From positions 606,203 to 670,202 of the forward strand of contig MU006102.1 of assembly GCA_010093705.1 (NCBI GenBank): a stretch of 64,000 nt of DNA, written 5' to 3'. Each line of letters starts with the position of its first letter. The first letter of the stretch is position 1. Below, piece by piece: positions 12,621 through 26,410 of the stretch. The notes under the pieces are model-generated. The model was not told the DNA's origin. It did not search any database and was given only the letters and a program-made list of their open reading frames with translations. This DNA comes from Patellaria atrata CBS 101060. Its lineage: Eukaryota > Ascomycota > Dothideomycetes > Patellariales > Patellariaceae. The position numbers and the translations under genes are program-made.

Positions 12621-12625
12621 AATTA

Positions 12626-13401
12626 ATAAGGGTTGATAAGTTATCCGAATGTTTTTTGGAATTTGTCTAGGTTTAAAGCCTACCCGGTCTAAACAACGGC
12701 AAGGCCACAAATACAACCGTTCCATCAGAGTCCATGAACCAGATCCTCCATGAGCGCCAATAAAGAATATACCATTGCCCATACCACACTATCCGTAGGA
12801 ACCGCTCGGGTTCCACTGATCTCAAGCCCCAGTGTATGTATAGAGAAAACCGATTCCCAATGTAAACAGCACAAACCAGCGCAATAGCCACTTTTCCATG
12901 CCGCCCAAACGAGAGCAAAATGATACCGGGCGTCTACAGAAAATGCATCGCGAGACGCATTCAGAGAGGAGAGCCTAGGCAGTAAAAGCGCAAAGATGCT
13001 CAAATCGCAGGATTAAAACAGTCTAAAAGCAAGCAAACGCTTTCAGAAGAAGAGAAGGCAGAAAGTTTGCAAAACGCCAGTAAAAAATGTGCAAGATGCA
13101 GGAACCACCCGACAGAAATGCAGCACGAGCAACCGAACCATAGCAAGAATGCAATTAAAAACAGAACCGATTCGATGGTCCTTTGATACTGACCAACGAT
13201 TCATGTTCGGCTAAAACCAAACTGAAAGACTTAAAAAACACAAAAAGTCGTGACCAAAAGAATCTCAGCTCTTAGCAAATGCTCGTACTGATACGCGCAT
13301 CACTCCACGTCAAAATGAATTCATAATCGCACGTACGTCGTATGCGCGTTTCTTCATCCATGCTCTCGAAGCCGAATTCTGATAATTTCGATTCAGGATA
13401 T
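12626..13401. other. Intergenic, no gene seen
   Basis: About 780 bp between the MITE and the 3' end of the PP1 subunit gene. It probably includes that gene's 3' UTR. Short minus-strand ORFs overlap each other and have no domain. Confidence 0.4.
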
Positions 13402-15702
13402 CTAACCCAAAATGGCGGTAGGGGTATGAGGTTCGGAGAAGATGCCACCATGCATATTTTGATGGAATGGATAGCCGAAGGAAACAGGTGATGCCGCTCT
13501 ATCACCAATGGCAGATCCGGTTACAGGGCCTGGGGAAGTTGATCTGCTTAGGAAAGGGCTTGGGGTTGTCGAAAGATTTATCGTATCGTTAGCACCGTCA
13601 ACGGGTAGGTTTTCTCGTGGCATAGGAGAAGGTGGACTATTGGTGCCGGAGTTTTGATTGCTCCCACCACTCGAATCGGTGTCGAAATCGCGAGCGCCAT
13701 TGTTATAATTGTACGGTTGGGGTTGTTTCGGTGTATTTTGAGGAGAACTTGTCCCAGAGCCAAACTGTCCGGACCATTAGCATCGAAGTATGGTTTAAGC
13801 ACCAGGCCTAGGAGCACGTACAAAACAAAACTTTTGAATCAACTCGTTGTATTCGGCAGACTTGACATCTGGCTTCTCTGACGACAAAACGTCTGGACGA
13901 GCGCTAGATGTGGAAACAGCGGGAGAAGTGGTAGACAAGGGACTGCTGGTGATAGATTGCTCTGTCACGAATTGGGGCTTCGATTCGACCTCTTTCTCTT
14001 TTGCTGGTGGGGTTGGATTGCGATCACCCAAAGTATTTTGGGCGTTGGAGAGCGCAGCAGAGAGAGAAGCGCCGAAGTCGTAGCGAGTGGAAAAAGCTTG
14101 CCCTGTTGGGTTAGATCGTCGTTGTGCCTGATCGGGAAAAAGTGGGAGGTTTCCTCGACCCTTGTTCTTGTTGTTCTTGAAGCGAATCGTGGAGTGCGGC
14201 GATTCGTCCATTAACGCACGAGTGGATCCGAATTCGTACTTTGTATTGAAGCCACTTCCAAAATCATCGTCGAGCGAAGAAGGCATCGAATGAGGTCGAG
14301 CTGTAGGCGGGTGTTGTCTGCTACGTGGAATGGCGCCCAGGGAGCCTGTAGAGCCGGGGGAGCACCCGTGCGTTGCGATACCTTTTGCGTTGACTTTGAT
14401 TCTCGGCTTCTTTATAAAGTCGACCTGGTAGTTCATATTATTATTGTTGTCCCAGAGCTCTTGACCATTGACATTATATCGAACACATAGCAACAAAGTC
14501 TTGCTCTCAAGATTGGCTTGGTCAGCCAGCTTGATGTTGAAGTTGAATCGATCATAACCATCATTTTGCTGCTTCTTCCGCACATCGTTATTATACTCGG
14601 CCACAACTTCCGATGTCGTCTTCCAGTAATCCAGCGTGAAACGAGCGACGACAAGCTTTTGGAATGCAATGTTAGCGACAGCCACTGAGCCTACAAGAGT
14701 TATATTGTCAGCAGACAAAAAGATCCTCTCGACCTTCACCGGCTGTGCATTACGCTCGAATGTCTCTCGAGGAAAGTTGGCAAGCCTGATTTCCCATTCC
14801 ACTTTGCGAGGCTTATAACCGTCTTGATAGAATGGATACTCGTTATCACTATCGTAGTTCTCCACCGGTGACGAGCCAGCACTGACGGCGATAGGTCGAT
14901 CAACCTGAAGAAAGTGTCGCACCTGTTCGATGTCCTCATTGAAGTGTACCGCTTTAGAGAAAGTGGGTGTTCCAGGCATGCTCGATGGTCGTCGACGGGA
15001 TGGTGGTCGAAGAGCTGGCTTCACAAGTTCCCCAGACTTCTTCCTCAACAACGGCGGCTTTATCCGTAACTCATCATCTTCTCCATCGTCGTCCGATGAG
15101 GTGACAGTAGAAGATTGGGGCAATACGCTGAGCTTCGATAGTTGTATCTCGCTGGAAGAGCGGGAATGGGATATTTTTCTTGCTTCTGGAGTGAGGGCGA
15201 GAGGGCGTGAGAGTCCACCGGATCTATCAAGACCTGGAATACCTCTTAAGTGACTGGCCCTATCTGGTGACAACCCTCGCTTAAGATCGATAGACTGGAG
15301 TGCTTGATGAAGCTCGACCAAATCGTTCATACTTCGTCCCCTTTCTTCATCGTCCGAGTTCTGCAACGAGTCCGGAGGTGTGGTAACCGCCCCTGATGGA
15401 ATCAACGAATCGTTCACAGGGGAAGGGGCTTGACGGAGGCTACCATTTGTTGAAGGGACTTTTCCATCCGACCCCGGATTTACAACACCTTGAGACTGGT
15501 CGCCATTTGCTTGCGAGATTGACGGAGACCGCCTGTGCTTGTTTAGATAGGATGTGGAAGAAACTGATCTTGGAAGTGCGGGCCGAGGAACATGATTTGG
15601 TCCAGTAGGAAACTCTGAGCTATACGAGTGGGACCGACTGATAACGGGACTATTCGCTTTGGAGCTTGCAGGCGACCGCTGAGAGGGTGGTGTGTACGGC
15701 AT
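13402..15702 (-). CDS. GAC1: Protein phosphatase 1 regulatory subunit with CBM21 domain (GAC1/PIG2 type)
   Basis: Minus-strand exons 13822-15702 and 13402-13764 give about 747 aa. The 57-bp intron (GTACGT, GCTAAT, GACAG) converts an apparent stop at 13795 into KFCF|FGSGTSSPQ. Residues 1-240 are Ser/Pro-rich and probably disordered. The PP1 docking RVxF motif is KAVHF at 250-254. The CBM21 carbohydrate-binding domain spans about 303-430, with VERIFLSADN, GSVAVANIAFQK, VVARFTLDYW and NYQVDF. The tail is low complexity. Such subunits direct PP1 (Glc7/BimG) to glycogen and activate glycogen synthase. Start ATG 15702 is the first in frame. A very long non-coding upstream region suggests heavy regulation. 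Confidence 0.9.
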
Positions 15703-16597
15703 CCCCTTGATTTCGCGAATATACGAAGAGAGGGTACTACGGTTGAAGGTTCTAGGATGTAGAGAGCATTAAGGAAGAAGAAGGAATTAAAATAATGAAG
15801 ACACTATGGCTCGCAAATATCAGTCAGTTCAAGTTCTTTCAAACTAAGAGATAAAACAGGTCCGAGACCACAACGATGAAGACAAACTATGCAGAAACCT
15901 AATTGACTCACAGAAAGAGTTGAAGATACAAAGGTTGGTTTGTCCTCGGGGTGAAGGCACTGGGTGCCGATCTTGGAGTACTAAACCGTGACGAAACAGT
16001 AAAGAGGTCCAACTAATTAAAGTTGCGACGCGACTCTGTGGTGAAGAGAAGCAAAGGTGTTGCTTTCTTTGGACGAAATTCTTTCCCGGTGGGTTGAAGA
16101 AAGCGAGACCGGTGGGTTCCGGTTGAGTAATCCACCTGCGATGGGATTTGTGATATGGGGATCCTGCTGTGGTTAGAGGTGCTGAATTGAGCAAGAGGTT
16201 GATAAGCTCGCTCTCTCTCCTCTTGACCGTAGGAATATATGAAGCTCCAAAGACGAAAAAGAAGTCTTGGGCAAGGGCTCGCAATGGCCTAGATAATGAT
16301 TGAGGGAGGATGAGGATGGAGGGAGAGAAGGAAGAGAAGAATAAGGTTGTGTTGAGGGAGAAGAAACCTAGGTGGTGCCAGGATGGGTATTGGGGCAACG
16401 ATTTCGGATGGAGCAGCCAGGATCAACTCGATAACGTTAGAGCTCGATGGCGAACATGGGCGCCCTGGTCTGCAAGTCCTTGGTCGTCTCTTTAACTCTT
16501 CTTTAGCACCTCGCAACCTAAAAGGCAAAAACCCTTGACCTTGAACTTGCCCTTGAACAGCCAAACGCGAAGCACAAGCCCTTCTTCCTGCAACGAG

Positions 16598-16642
16598 AAC
16601 CTGCAAAAGACCTGCAAGACCTGCAAGACCTGCAAGACCCGC
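16598..16642. repeat. Short tandem repeat, 9-bp unit
   Basis: The word GACCTGCAA recurs about four to five times in tandem or near-tandem, in the presumed 5' leader of the PP1 subunit gene on the other strand. On that strand the unit reads TTGCAGGTC. Confidence 0.7.
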
Positions 16643-19600
16643 ACCGATGTATGTGTGTGAGAGAGAGTTTGGGCAAGGAAGCTGGTAAGTACTTGATGGG
16701 CCGAAGGGAACAACCCCAACAATACACCAAACGACCAAGGGAACCGTTCAACTGAGACCGCAGCAAAGTACCGGTGTTGAGGGGCTTGTTGTGTTGATAC
16801 GGGCTACTTTGAGGCTTCAACAGAGGAAGACAAAGCGGCCGGTGCGCCTGTATAATCTTAGCCTTTTCACCTTTTCACTGTCGGTTTTGCTTTAGCGTGG
16901 GAATCTTGTTTTATCGATGCTGTGGTTACAGCTTGGGTACAGGTAAAGTACTTGAGGCAACCCAAGAGGGATCTCTGTTCCTTGATTGCTTGCTTTGATC
17001 GGTGGGATTATCCTTTACTCCTGTTGGTGATTACAAGAGCAGCCCTAAAAAGATGGTATGTAGGCGGAGGGGAGGGGCGGAAATTGAATGACTGATTTCT
17101 GGGTCACTCGTACAATCGACAGATTTGACAAACGCTGCAACTGATATTACAATAAGGTATGATAATTATCGGAGACCGGCCACTCCTCCGCCTACTCATC
17201 ACATTTGTGACGTGACTATGTACAGCTATACATACGTGAACATCTGGTGAATCTGTGATAAGAATGTTTAAGAGTACGAAGATAATCGGAATGCACCGCG
17301 GCCGTACAAAATGGCAAAGGTCAATCGTCCGCACCATTTCAACTCCGTTGTCAAAACTCCTTCAGCTCCGCCGTTAAGGTAAATTTGGCAAATTGTAGAT
17401 GTCGCCTTCATCTCTCGTGATCATTTCATGGCAGGAATTCCCCTAACTGGCCGGTTTTGTCAAGCCTCCGGAAGAGGTTTCGACATCAGCGATGTGGGCG
17501 GCTGAGAATTAGCAAAAGTTCCTTCAAACAAGGTCCCCAATAGATTGTGCACGGGGTATCATGGATGTCTCGTACCGTTTTACGCCGATTTCATCGCTAC
17601 ACGACACAAATGAGCCACCCACGTTTGCGGCATCCAAGAACTCTAGACAAACTTTACAATCCCATCTTCAGGGCAGTCCGTTCGATCACCTAAATTGTTA
17701 GATATGATATACTAATATCAGTAATCGCATAATATTACCTTATAGTTTACACCATCTAGTCGACCACGGGAATTCCACAATTCCGCAAAGCTGCACGGAG
17801 TTTGCATGGGCTGCAAGAAGATTTAGAAGACCGTTTCACCCCTCCGAAACCTGTCAGGCCGTACCGCCGTTACTACTCCTCCACAATCCAGAGCATGCTT
17901 TAAAGAAGCGCAATGAACGGCTTGACCATTGTCCTCAGCATAAACCTCTCTCGTGAACTTTTCTTACTCCTCTAGCCTCTGCAACTGTTCCAGGAGGGGC
18001 ACGCCGGGGCTTACTATACGAGATACTTGGGTACGTGCATGTTCTAATGATGTCAGGAAAGTGGCCAAAGCGCCAAAAGCGCTATCTGTCGCAAAACAAT
18101 GACTAAGGTACTGTATGAAGCTTCCATTTTCACAGCTTCTCCTCTAATTCAACCTCGCCGTTGAGCTGTTCCGATTCTTTTCATTTAGTTATCGAAGTGT
18201 TCTGTCATCAGAATCTCCAATCATATCAATAACTCTTCTTCTCAACGCCTCATTATCAGCAACAGATTTTTTTTTCTTCCTGGTCAATCTTTCCGCTTGC
18301 GGTTCGACTGTCGAAAAGGCGGTGGGCGAAACGAATCAGTCGATATGTTGGATTGACCAACCAAACGCTTCATCTCCGAACTGCATACGCCACTGCCAAT
18401 GAATGCGCCAGGAGCAATTTCTGGAACAGGCGTCGCAACCTGCAACCTGCACACCTGCAAGTCCGTTCAGAGCCCTAAAACCTAATAGTAATGCTTGCAC
18501 CTCACTGCACGACGCGCTTCCAAACCACACAAACTTAAGCGAATGTGAGTTCCGTATCCACCAAAATTTTTACAGTCGTCAACATGCTATTTTCCCTAAA
18601 AATGCAAATCCCATCTCCACATCATTATGATACAAGCGTAATTTGAGATACATGCGCAAATATGGTCTACTATAAACGTGCATATTCTTTATCCTGAAGT
18701 TCTGTAGTCACCCAGATCTCCCGTCCTGCTCTGGCAGTAGTGGAGCCGTCGACCGTATAATTATGGTTCCGGGACCGGGCGGGGTAGATCTTGACGCGCC
18801 CCAGTCACCCTGAGGGACCGCTTCCGCCGCCGGTCGGATCCAGAGCCAAAGGTACAAGAACCCGCCAGGACTGCACAACTTCCATCGGTTCACGACTACG
18901 CAGGTCGTTTGCTCGTTCTAGAATACGTTCAGTGCAGCTCCCAAGATGTCTAGAGACACATATCTACATCTTCTTTGGCTCGGTAGTATGACGAAGGCGT
19001 GTCTTCCCCGCAATCCACTATAATTTCTGATATAGGGGTCCTTGCACGTTATGGATCGCTTGAACTCTCATACTTAAGATTACAACGTACCAATATGCAT
19101 CTTGACTCGGCATACGGTAGTCAATCAAACAACAGTTTTGATTTGTATTCTGAAATCTCCTAAGCTTCAGATATTTTCAAACATAACGTTCCAGACTGAC
19201 TTGCAACTGTGGTGAACAAACCGTATCCAGTTACTATGGAGACTGAATTCTGAAATCCTCTCTAAGCTAGTCACAACTGCATCCGAAACAAAACAGCGAA
19301 CATTTTTCATTATCTAAAAGTCTCCTAGCGTTTACAAAGCACTTGGAACGGTTATAGTCAAATTAGTCAATAGATTCAGCACTGATAGAACATCTGATAC
19401 GAATTTGTCTAGGCTACGGGCTCAAGAACGATAGGAATCTGATAGCCTGATATTTGAATGTCGATGGTTCGCAAACGGTTTAGCGTCCTGTTCAATCTGC
19501 AAGCCACGATGACGGCTATCAGCGCCAATCCTGGGCGGCGGACCGGATTCTCACTGGCTGTGCTTTTCGATGTGGCTAACAAAAACAAAGATGCAGCCCC

Positions 19601-21699
19601 AGACCCGGATTGGTTTGGCTCATGTCTCCACGCGTTCAGCCGCTTGAGGGTAAGTGGAGAGCGCTAACGGTGGGGGTTCCCTGCTTCAGTCACTGCTGTA
19701 GCTTCACTTTACCTGAACCTTTTTTTAAAATTCGAAGAAACCTGCTTCATCTTACTATTTTTCAAGTCGATCCGTCGATCTCTCTTAAAACCGATCTGAA
19801 GCTGATCTTCAGCTCGCCGAGTTGGAGCACTTCTTACTTTACTGAACCTCTTCAAAGGCATATCTATGAAGTACAGTACAGTATCTCCATCTTGCAAATC
19901 ATCTGAAATGTGTTCACAGAGATACAGTACAAGCGACAACTATGCTACTTTATTTCAATCGGCGATGCCGAATATCTTTACATCATCGTATTCTGGGAAA
20001 ATATGATGACGTCTAATTTCGCTAAACGCACAAAGTACGGTGAAGTAGTGAGGATTTTAGGCCCAACCGTTTCACAGTCCCACCCGCGTGAAATTCCTAA
20101 ACGTATTATTTCTTCAACGTCGCGATGGGAAAGACAATCCGATCGATCTTCAAAATTTTACCCAAGAATGGTAATTTCGGAGCTGCACTACGAATCACAA
20201 ACTGGAAATATTTTAAGTTTAGAATAAGCAAATGTACTCGATGCAATCCGACCTCTTTCCACTATGCTGATTGGATGTTGAGCAATATCAGTAAAAAGTC
20301 CCGAAACTAGAAATTCAGAATAATGACGAAAGCGTCATCCCGCGCGTTGATCAGTTCTGCACTTTCTCCGTGCAAAACACACCCCGTGATCACACTTTAA
20401 GGACGGTAAGACGACACTGCGACAACGCAAAGCCACCACGGCCACTTTGTATTCGGAGTCCGTCGAATGTAGGACCATGCAACAAGTCATCAGATCTATT
20501 TTCTTGTCTCCATCAACTAACGAGCTCCGTACATGACGATACATCGCATTTTGACCAGCTTCTCCGCATTCTAAAGAGCCAATTCAACTTCCGTTCCTAA
20601 TAGTTTGTCCCACAATCGCCTTGTTCCGGCGAACAACGCTCCGGAGACTCAAATTATCCAATGGTCGTGGCGGTGAGAAGCCACGAAAGGCCAGTAGATG
20701 CATCAATACGATCCTCTCTTCCAGGTCTCTCGGTACCTAACCAAGGCCGCAACCTCACAGCCGGTCCTCTGTACCATAGAGTGGGCTCCAAAAGATGATG
20801 GCCGGGTTTTCACCAGGTTTATTTACCCTTCAAAGGTCCACTCAAGACCTGGACTTCTGTACTGACCCAGGACGCTGCTTACGCAGGCGAAATAGAATTG
20901 ATCCAATGTAGATGCTTCGTATCTTCCTGCACTCTCCCTCTGCCAATGTATGGAAGCCTAAGAAGATGGATTTGCCGTACATCCGATCACGTTAGATCAT
21001 ATGGGGTACATAAACTCTGCATCTATCGGCCGTCCCTAGAATCAAGGCTCCCGTAAAGACGTTATTCTGACAAGATATGTTAAGTCTTGTCATAGGCTTT
21101 CTTTGGCAGTTGACAGTTTGGCATCCAACCGCCAGGATGCGCTATTAAAGGTAAAGAAGCGAGCCCACGTTGGGCACGGCCCACTTTTTCGGCGATTATC
21201 CTCTCGGAATCAACCGAGCCCACCGATCTACCCCCTTGAACCCATGTTATCCAGACACACTCATCCCACGACCTTACCGCAACAGCCTGGGAAACTTTCT
21301 TCCATCAACAGCAAAGCTCATCTGATTAATCAATACAGTAAGTGAGCGTTGTACGCGTCTAATCACTTTACACTATCAGAGTAACTTTTATTGTTGTTGC
21401 AGAAGTGTGATCACTTCCGTTCCGTTCCGTCACACTCCTATCGATGCATGTCAGCACCCCACTTCAATGCAATCAATAGAGCTCCAGGTCGGTACAAATG
21501 AGCACAATATTCATGATAGATACCTTGATGAAACATTTCTTTCCCTCTCTTCTATAAGTCCAACATCATTCAAAATGGCATCTCATGGGAAGTTGAGGTT
21601 TACATTGCAATGTCACAAGATAAGAACGTTTCATCAGTTCAATCTTCTTGTCTCCAAGTCCATGGCAGTAAGATGGATCTCTTTTCCTTTCGTATCGAT

Positions 21700-22095
21700 A
21701 GATAAACAGCTATCTTCCGTCCCTTTCCGAGAACATGCCCACACACCACACACATACGCGCACACACGCATCCACATCACTGCACATCAATCTATTTACC
21801 CTTTCTTTCAAGCATCCCACCGTACCTACCCAACAACCACTCCAACCTCCATCCCATTCACCACTCTAGCCCTAACGCCCTATTTCATACCGTACACTGT
21901 AGCTTGCGGTCCTTCCCATTCTAGCTCACGATCCTACCCACCATTCTACACACACACATCCCAAATGATCCCATCTAGTCCCCATCGAACCCAAACAAGC
22001 TTTCCTCTTCCCCTGCCCATCCTTCTTGTCAACGCATTCCTCATCATTCCTATTTATCCGGAAAGTCATAGTTTCCTTTCCTCGACTTCTGCAAC
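21700..22095. other. Strand-asymmetric C/T/A-rich tract
   Basis: Plus-strand bases are mostly C, T and A, with very few G, over about 400 bp, including CA-rich microsatellite-like parts (ACACACAC near 21740-21780). An open frame of 233 codons runs through it, but its composition follows the skew and shows no domain, so I treat it as non-coding. Confidence 0.5.
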
Positions 22096-22387
22096 GCTTC
22101 AACGCTGAAGAGTACTGGGCGGTCAGCCCACCATCACGGTCACCGGCGCATAGGCTCCTCTCTTGGGCAACAGCGTAGCTTCTGAAACGGTAAGGATCGC
22201 GTGCGTGCATACAGGAATATCAAATATATATAACTGTTATGCGCGTACTAGCTCCCCTCTCGCGGGTCCTTCCACACTCTATACGAAAGCTATGCATCCA
22301 AGATGTTAGAGAACTTTGCATCTTCACTGCATCTTCTTTAAGAGTTCACTCGTACGAATCGGCCCGTTATCAAACGCTAGAATAACA

Positions 22388-22425
22388 AATAAACAAGCAA
22401 ACAAACAAACAAGCAAACACACCCT
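22388..22425. repeat. AAAC/AAGC tetranucleotide microsatellite
   Basis: Alternating AACA and AGCA steps (about nine units) interrupt otherwise mixed sequence. Confidence 0.7.
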
Positions 22426-23881
22426 CAATTTATCGTTCATAATTTTGTCTAGAATTTCTCGCACCCCTCCGCCGTTGGCGCCAACACCCTCTCCGCCCGC
22501 CAAGCGCTTGTCTCGATAAGACGATACAAATGCTCGACTTCGGCGGATATACGTACAGTTTTTCTCGTACGATATCAATTATTTGAGAAGAACAATAATG
22601 GAATTTTGGAAATATAATTTAAGAGATCCTTTTCCTATTGTATTGCTGGCGAATTTTCTGTTCTATCAAATTATTATTTCTCATGCCAATGTCTTCCATT
22701 TTGTCGCATATTGTACTGTCCTTCGTATTACGTTATCACTTCGGTTTTTTCGCGGCGGCGAAATAGCCTAGCTGAGATAAGGTAAGGTAGGGCGGAACCG
22801 GTTTCCTACTGTAACAAGGTCCTTCCGTTCCGTACCTGTTCGAATATCGCGATTCGCGATCACGTACATAGTTCTCTTTGAAAGTTTTCAAATATCACTT
22901 TCATGCTACACTCTTTAGGTTTGGTGTCGAGAGCCCTTCACCGCTCCCCCAACTTCCCTAAATACACAAAACGTCCCTATGCTGGGCTTCATCTCGATCT
23001 CAATCTCAGATATGCAGTAGTACGGTGGGCAAATGCACGTCCTTACCTTACCATCCCCTACCTTCATCCCAACCTAAGCTTCAGATTCACAGAGTTCCGG
23101 TACTCCTCCACCGCACCGATGCAAAGATGCCCAATCCCGCTCGGCGCCTCCCGACGCAGGTGCGGACGAAAGTGGAACTGAAATGAAGACGAATGCAAAC
23201 TGCACGCTTCCTCTATATGAGTTTGAATTTGGAGCGCGGCTGGGAGGGGAGAGGGGGGGGCCAAATTAATTGTGGAGCGGAAGGGGTAAGAATAGAAATA
23301 AAAGTGGAGCGCGTCTGCATGGCTCAAGGGCTCGTGAAATATGGGTAGATGAGGTACCCACGTGCGTGCAAGTTTAGGGATGGGTCTGCAGTTGGCTGCA
23401 GCTTTGTCGTTTTGAGGTTCGAGGTAAGATCTTGGATGGATATTTGCAGTTGGAGGGGATTTGACGCGATTGTGGACGTGGGTCACTCTAGCGATGTCTG
23501 CTCAGCTAAGCGGGAAGTAAATTGATATTTCACGTGCGCATACTGTCGACTGCACCATGCTGACGATAAACGAGATTAATAGGCCGTGGTACGAGTCTAT
23601 CTGAAAAAGTGGAAGTAGTATTTTGGCTGCACGGCCAGGGCGAAGAAAGACATTTGAAGAGACAAGCAAAGAATATCGTCGTTTGAGGTATCGAGAGAGG
23701 TAAAGATCGTCCGGATATAAAAAGATACCTACTTGGCATATGAGGAATTTGAGAGACAGTGTCCATATTCGTGCAGTGGAATCCTAATCATCACTTTACA
23801 TTAGGTATATGCAGTGTCACTTCCAGCACTCTGGAAGACGGTCGTGCGGTTTTTGACAGATGATAGACGAGAGCGGCATGT

Positions 23882-24315
23882 TCATTCCGAGACGTCTTGA
23901 ACGACCTTAATCGGACGACAGCGATCGTCCGCAGATTGCCTTTCCAATTCGTCCTCCAGTACGATACCCATGCGTAATCCAGGTAGATGGTTGTTCGCCT
24001 GATAAACGTTCGGAAATATCTCCGGTCTCCTCAGGATATAACTGAAGGGGTGATTTAGAGTTTGATTGTTGTTGACCGTTGAGCTCCAATCGTTAGTGGG
24101 CGACACAGAATATGTGGGCCTGTGGTAAGGTATGACGGGAACCATCGTCGTCATATAAGGCCAACGCACAGCAGAATCCTACCTATCGTGTTATTAGCAA
24201 CATCATGAACGCCAGTTCGTGAGTACAAAGATACGTGGTTCGTCCGCCATCCAGACCAATGATTAATCACAGCCTCAATAAGGGTAAGGTGGAACGCGTT
24301 GTGCTCACTCCTCAT
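23882..24315 (-). CDS. Putative small two-exon protein of unknown function
   Basis: Low-confidence model: minus-strand exons 24235-24315 and 23882-24178, 125 aa. The proposed 56-bp intron has a GTATCT donor, a strong TGCTAATAAC branch site and an acceptor after GGTAG; joining is in frame (WRTNH|DSAVRWPY). The product has ordinary, not low-complexity, composition, with phrases such as PSFYILRR-like FSYILRRPEIFPNVY and GIVLEDELERQ. There is no signal peptide, membrane span or domain I recognise. It is the only place in the 12-kb gap where an ORF and intron signals agree. Transcript data would decide; a chance ORF is equally possible. Confidence 0.25.
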
Positions 24316-26371
24316 GTACTGTACGTCCCGAATAATCAATCAATCACGCATGATCCCACCCCATTGTCTTTTGACAGAATAATTGTAATCCACTGCATCT
24401 CCTGTACTTCCTATCATCGTACAAGGCCCGAATAAGATATTCAGCGATAGCAAGATGGTGTTGTAAGAATCTCCATCTTTCATAGATGGTAAAGATCAGC
24501 GGATTGCATTTGGGAGATAACGGCCCTGTCCACAGGAACCACCAAAACGAGGACAAACGGTTATATGGAAGGTTCAGACAACGCCCAGGAAGAAGGTTGA
24601 AGCTACAGGAGGCAGTGATTTTCCCTCGAGCGGTTACACAATGTGCCAATATGAGGTAGAAGTTTCGTACGACTGCTTTCGGGGTGCCTACTGGAGCCTA
24701 CTGAAGTCGTATGCGTCAATTGCGACAATCATGGAGGGGTATGAGGGGCAGAACTGTGTACCATCAGTAGCTTAAGGTGTAATGTAATTGTAAGACCAGC
24801 GCCACTGTCCAAGGCTACTACATATCAGATAGGTGGTTACGAATTTGTAAAGCAGAAGCACAGTGATAGTCTTCGAGAAGACGATATCGCCGAAGATCCC
24901 TTTCTCACATCATACAGTCTGGAACGATTACGATTGTGTGTGTCTCATCGATGAGGTTTCTCAGTGGAACGACATTACTATTGCATAATATTGCAGCGAT
25001 TGTCGTATGTTATAACAGATTTGAGACAGTAGTGGTCCTTGGTTGAGCAATTGGACCGTCTTGGATCAAGCAACAGCTTGAGTGACTCTGGATTCTGGAC
25101 CCCTCGCCGGTGTCCATAGCGACATGGAGACCCTGATCGTCTTAATAACTAGTTGCCGTTACCCGTCAATTGAATCCGAGAGCAAGCGGTCCGCATGAAG
25201 CCGCAGGCAGGGTCTCATTTAAGTCTGCATCCAAACTGCAAGATAAGCGTTCTCAGACGAACGAGTACAAGGGTCAGGAACTTTGATGGATGACAATCAT
25301 GAGACAACCATTTCAAAAGTTTCTGTTATCTGGCCCCCTCGTTATGATAATTGCGAGATTCGCAAGGTAGAGAGATATGCGCGCGGCATGCATATGAGCG
25401 GCGGAGGATGAGTTCCCCAACAAAACCATACGCTGAAGGGATTTCAGACCCACCAGCCACTGGTGATGAAAAGTGGGTATGGACTTTGTCTGCGGGGTTG
25501 AAATACCTGCTACAGTGTTAGCAGCATAATTTTAAATACTCTTTTAGAATATGAACGGCGTCTGTTATGGCTTAGAGGCTCTATAGCTCCTGATAGTGAG
25601 GGGAAACGCGAATTTTTTCTGTTGATGCTTGCAAGCTAAAAGTTGAAGGATGGAAAAACCACGCCGAAAGCTGCCGTATTGAGGGCTAAAAGTCCCTTTC
25701 GGCTTGAAATTAAAAAGAGTGGCGTCCTGCAAGTGCTAGGTTCTATCGATAGACCGCAGCATCCAATGTTGAAGCCGTCAGGCCTGTTCTGACATGTGAA
25801 TGGATCGACACTCGTTTAGTGGGAGACAGAAGCTTCAATGGATGTCGAACTTTACAATGACTACTGGAGAAAAACTGCTTAAGAATGGCTGCAAAAAGTA
25901 AGAGAAAGACTAGAGAGATGATCTAGAATCTCAATGGCAACATTTGAGGAACAAACATTGGAGATTGACAGGCTATTCCATGGTACTGACAGCAGTCTGC
26001 AGCCAACGGAAGTCTGTCAAGGTTCACTCGGCTTTCGATGTGTACATGAGAGATACAAAGGTGTACATTCTAGGTACACACTTTTATCCCCTTAGCTAAT
26101 CTGAATGATCGACGTTTCAATGTCATACTGATGAAAACAACCTCACTTTCGTCTATCGTTGGATCGTAGTACCGTGATGTTAGTCATCTCGAGAAGTTTC
26201 GTTGCGACAGATAAAAAGATGAAAATTCTTCAGTTAGTGCGATGGATTAAAAGTTGCGTTTCACACGGCAGAATATTGGTAAAATCTATTTTTCCATAAT
26301 ATCACGTGAAACTTCTTAGCGTGAGCTATTGCTTAGCATTGAGCATGCACGTGTAACGGCTTTATCAGTGT

Positions 26372-26405
26372 TATAGAAAATAAGAGAAATATATTATATT
26401 ATTAG
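26372..26405. repeat. AT-rich direct repeat flanking the LTR element, left copy
   Basis: The block TATAGAAAATAAG followed by AAATATATTATATTAT is found again at 27588-27621 with only a few differences. The two copies lie just outside the LTR-like ends. Confidence 0.7.
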
Positions 26406-26410
26406 ATAAA

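Larger units (their letters stand above)
15703..26410. other. Gene-poor interval upstream of the PP1 subunit gene
   Basis: About 10.7 kb without a convincing conserved ORF. The first 1-1.4 kb is purine-rich on the plus strand, that is pyrimidine-rich in the sense of GAC1, and probably its leader and promoter. It includes short 9-mer repeats near 16604-16640. About 21.7-22.1 kb is almost free of G on the plus strand. The rest is mixed sequence with many short ORFs. One putative two-exon minus-strand gene is listed separately. Long regulatory regions, unannotated lncRNAs or decayed repeats are all possible. Confidence 0.5.

Noticed and set aside
13795-15702. Single-exon model of the PP1 subunit ending at 13795
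   Set aside because: A good 57-bp intron at 13765-13821 lets the frame continue for 120 more residues with the same composition.
16289-16850. Overlapping minus-strand ORFs upstream of the PP1 subunit gene
   Set aside because: Their sequences are repeats and low complexity from the GACCTGCAA array; probably leader or promoter DNA.
21407-22108. 233-codon ORF in the gene-poor interval
   Set aside because: It follows the strong C/T/A skew of the DNA, with no domain, no intron logic and Ser/Thr/Pro/His-rich composition.
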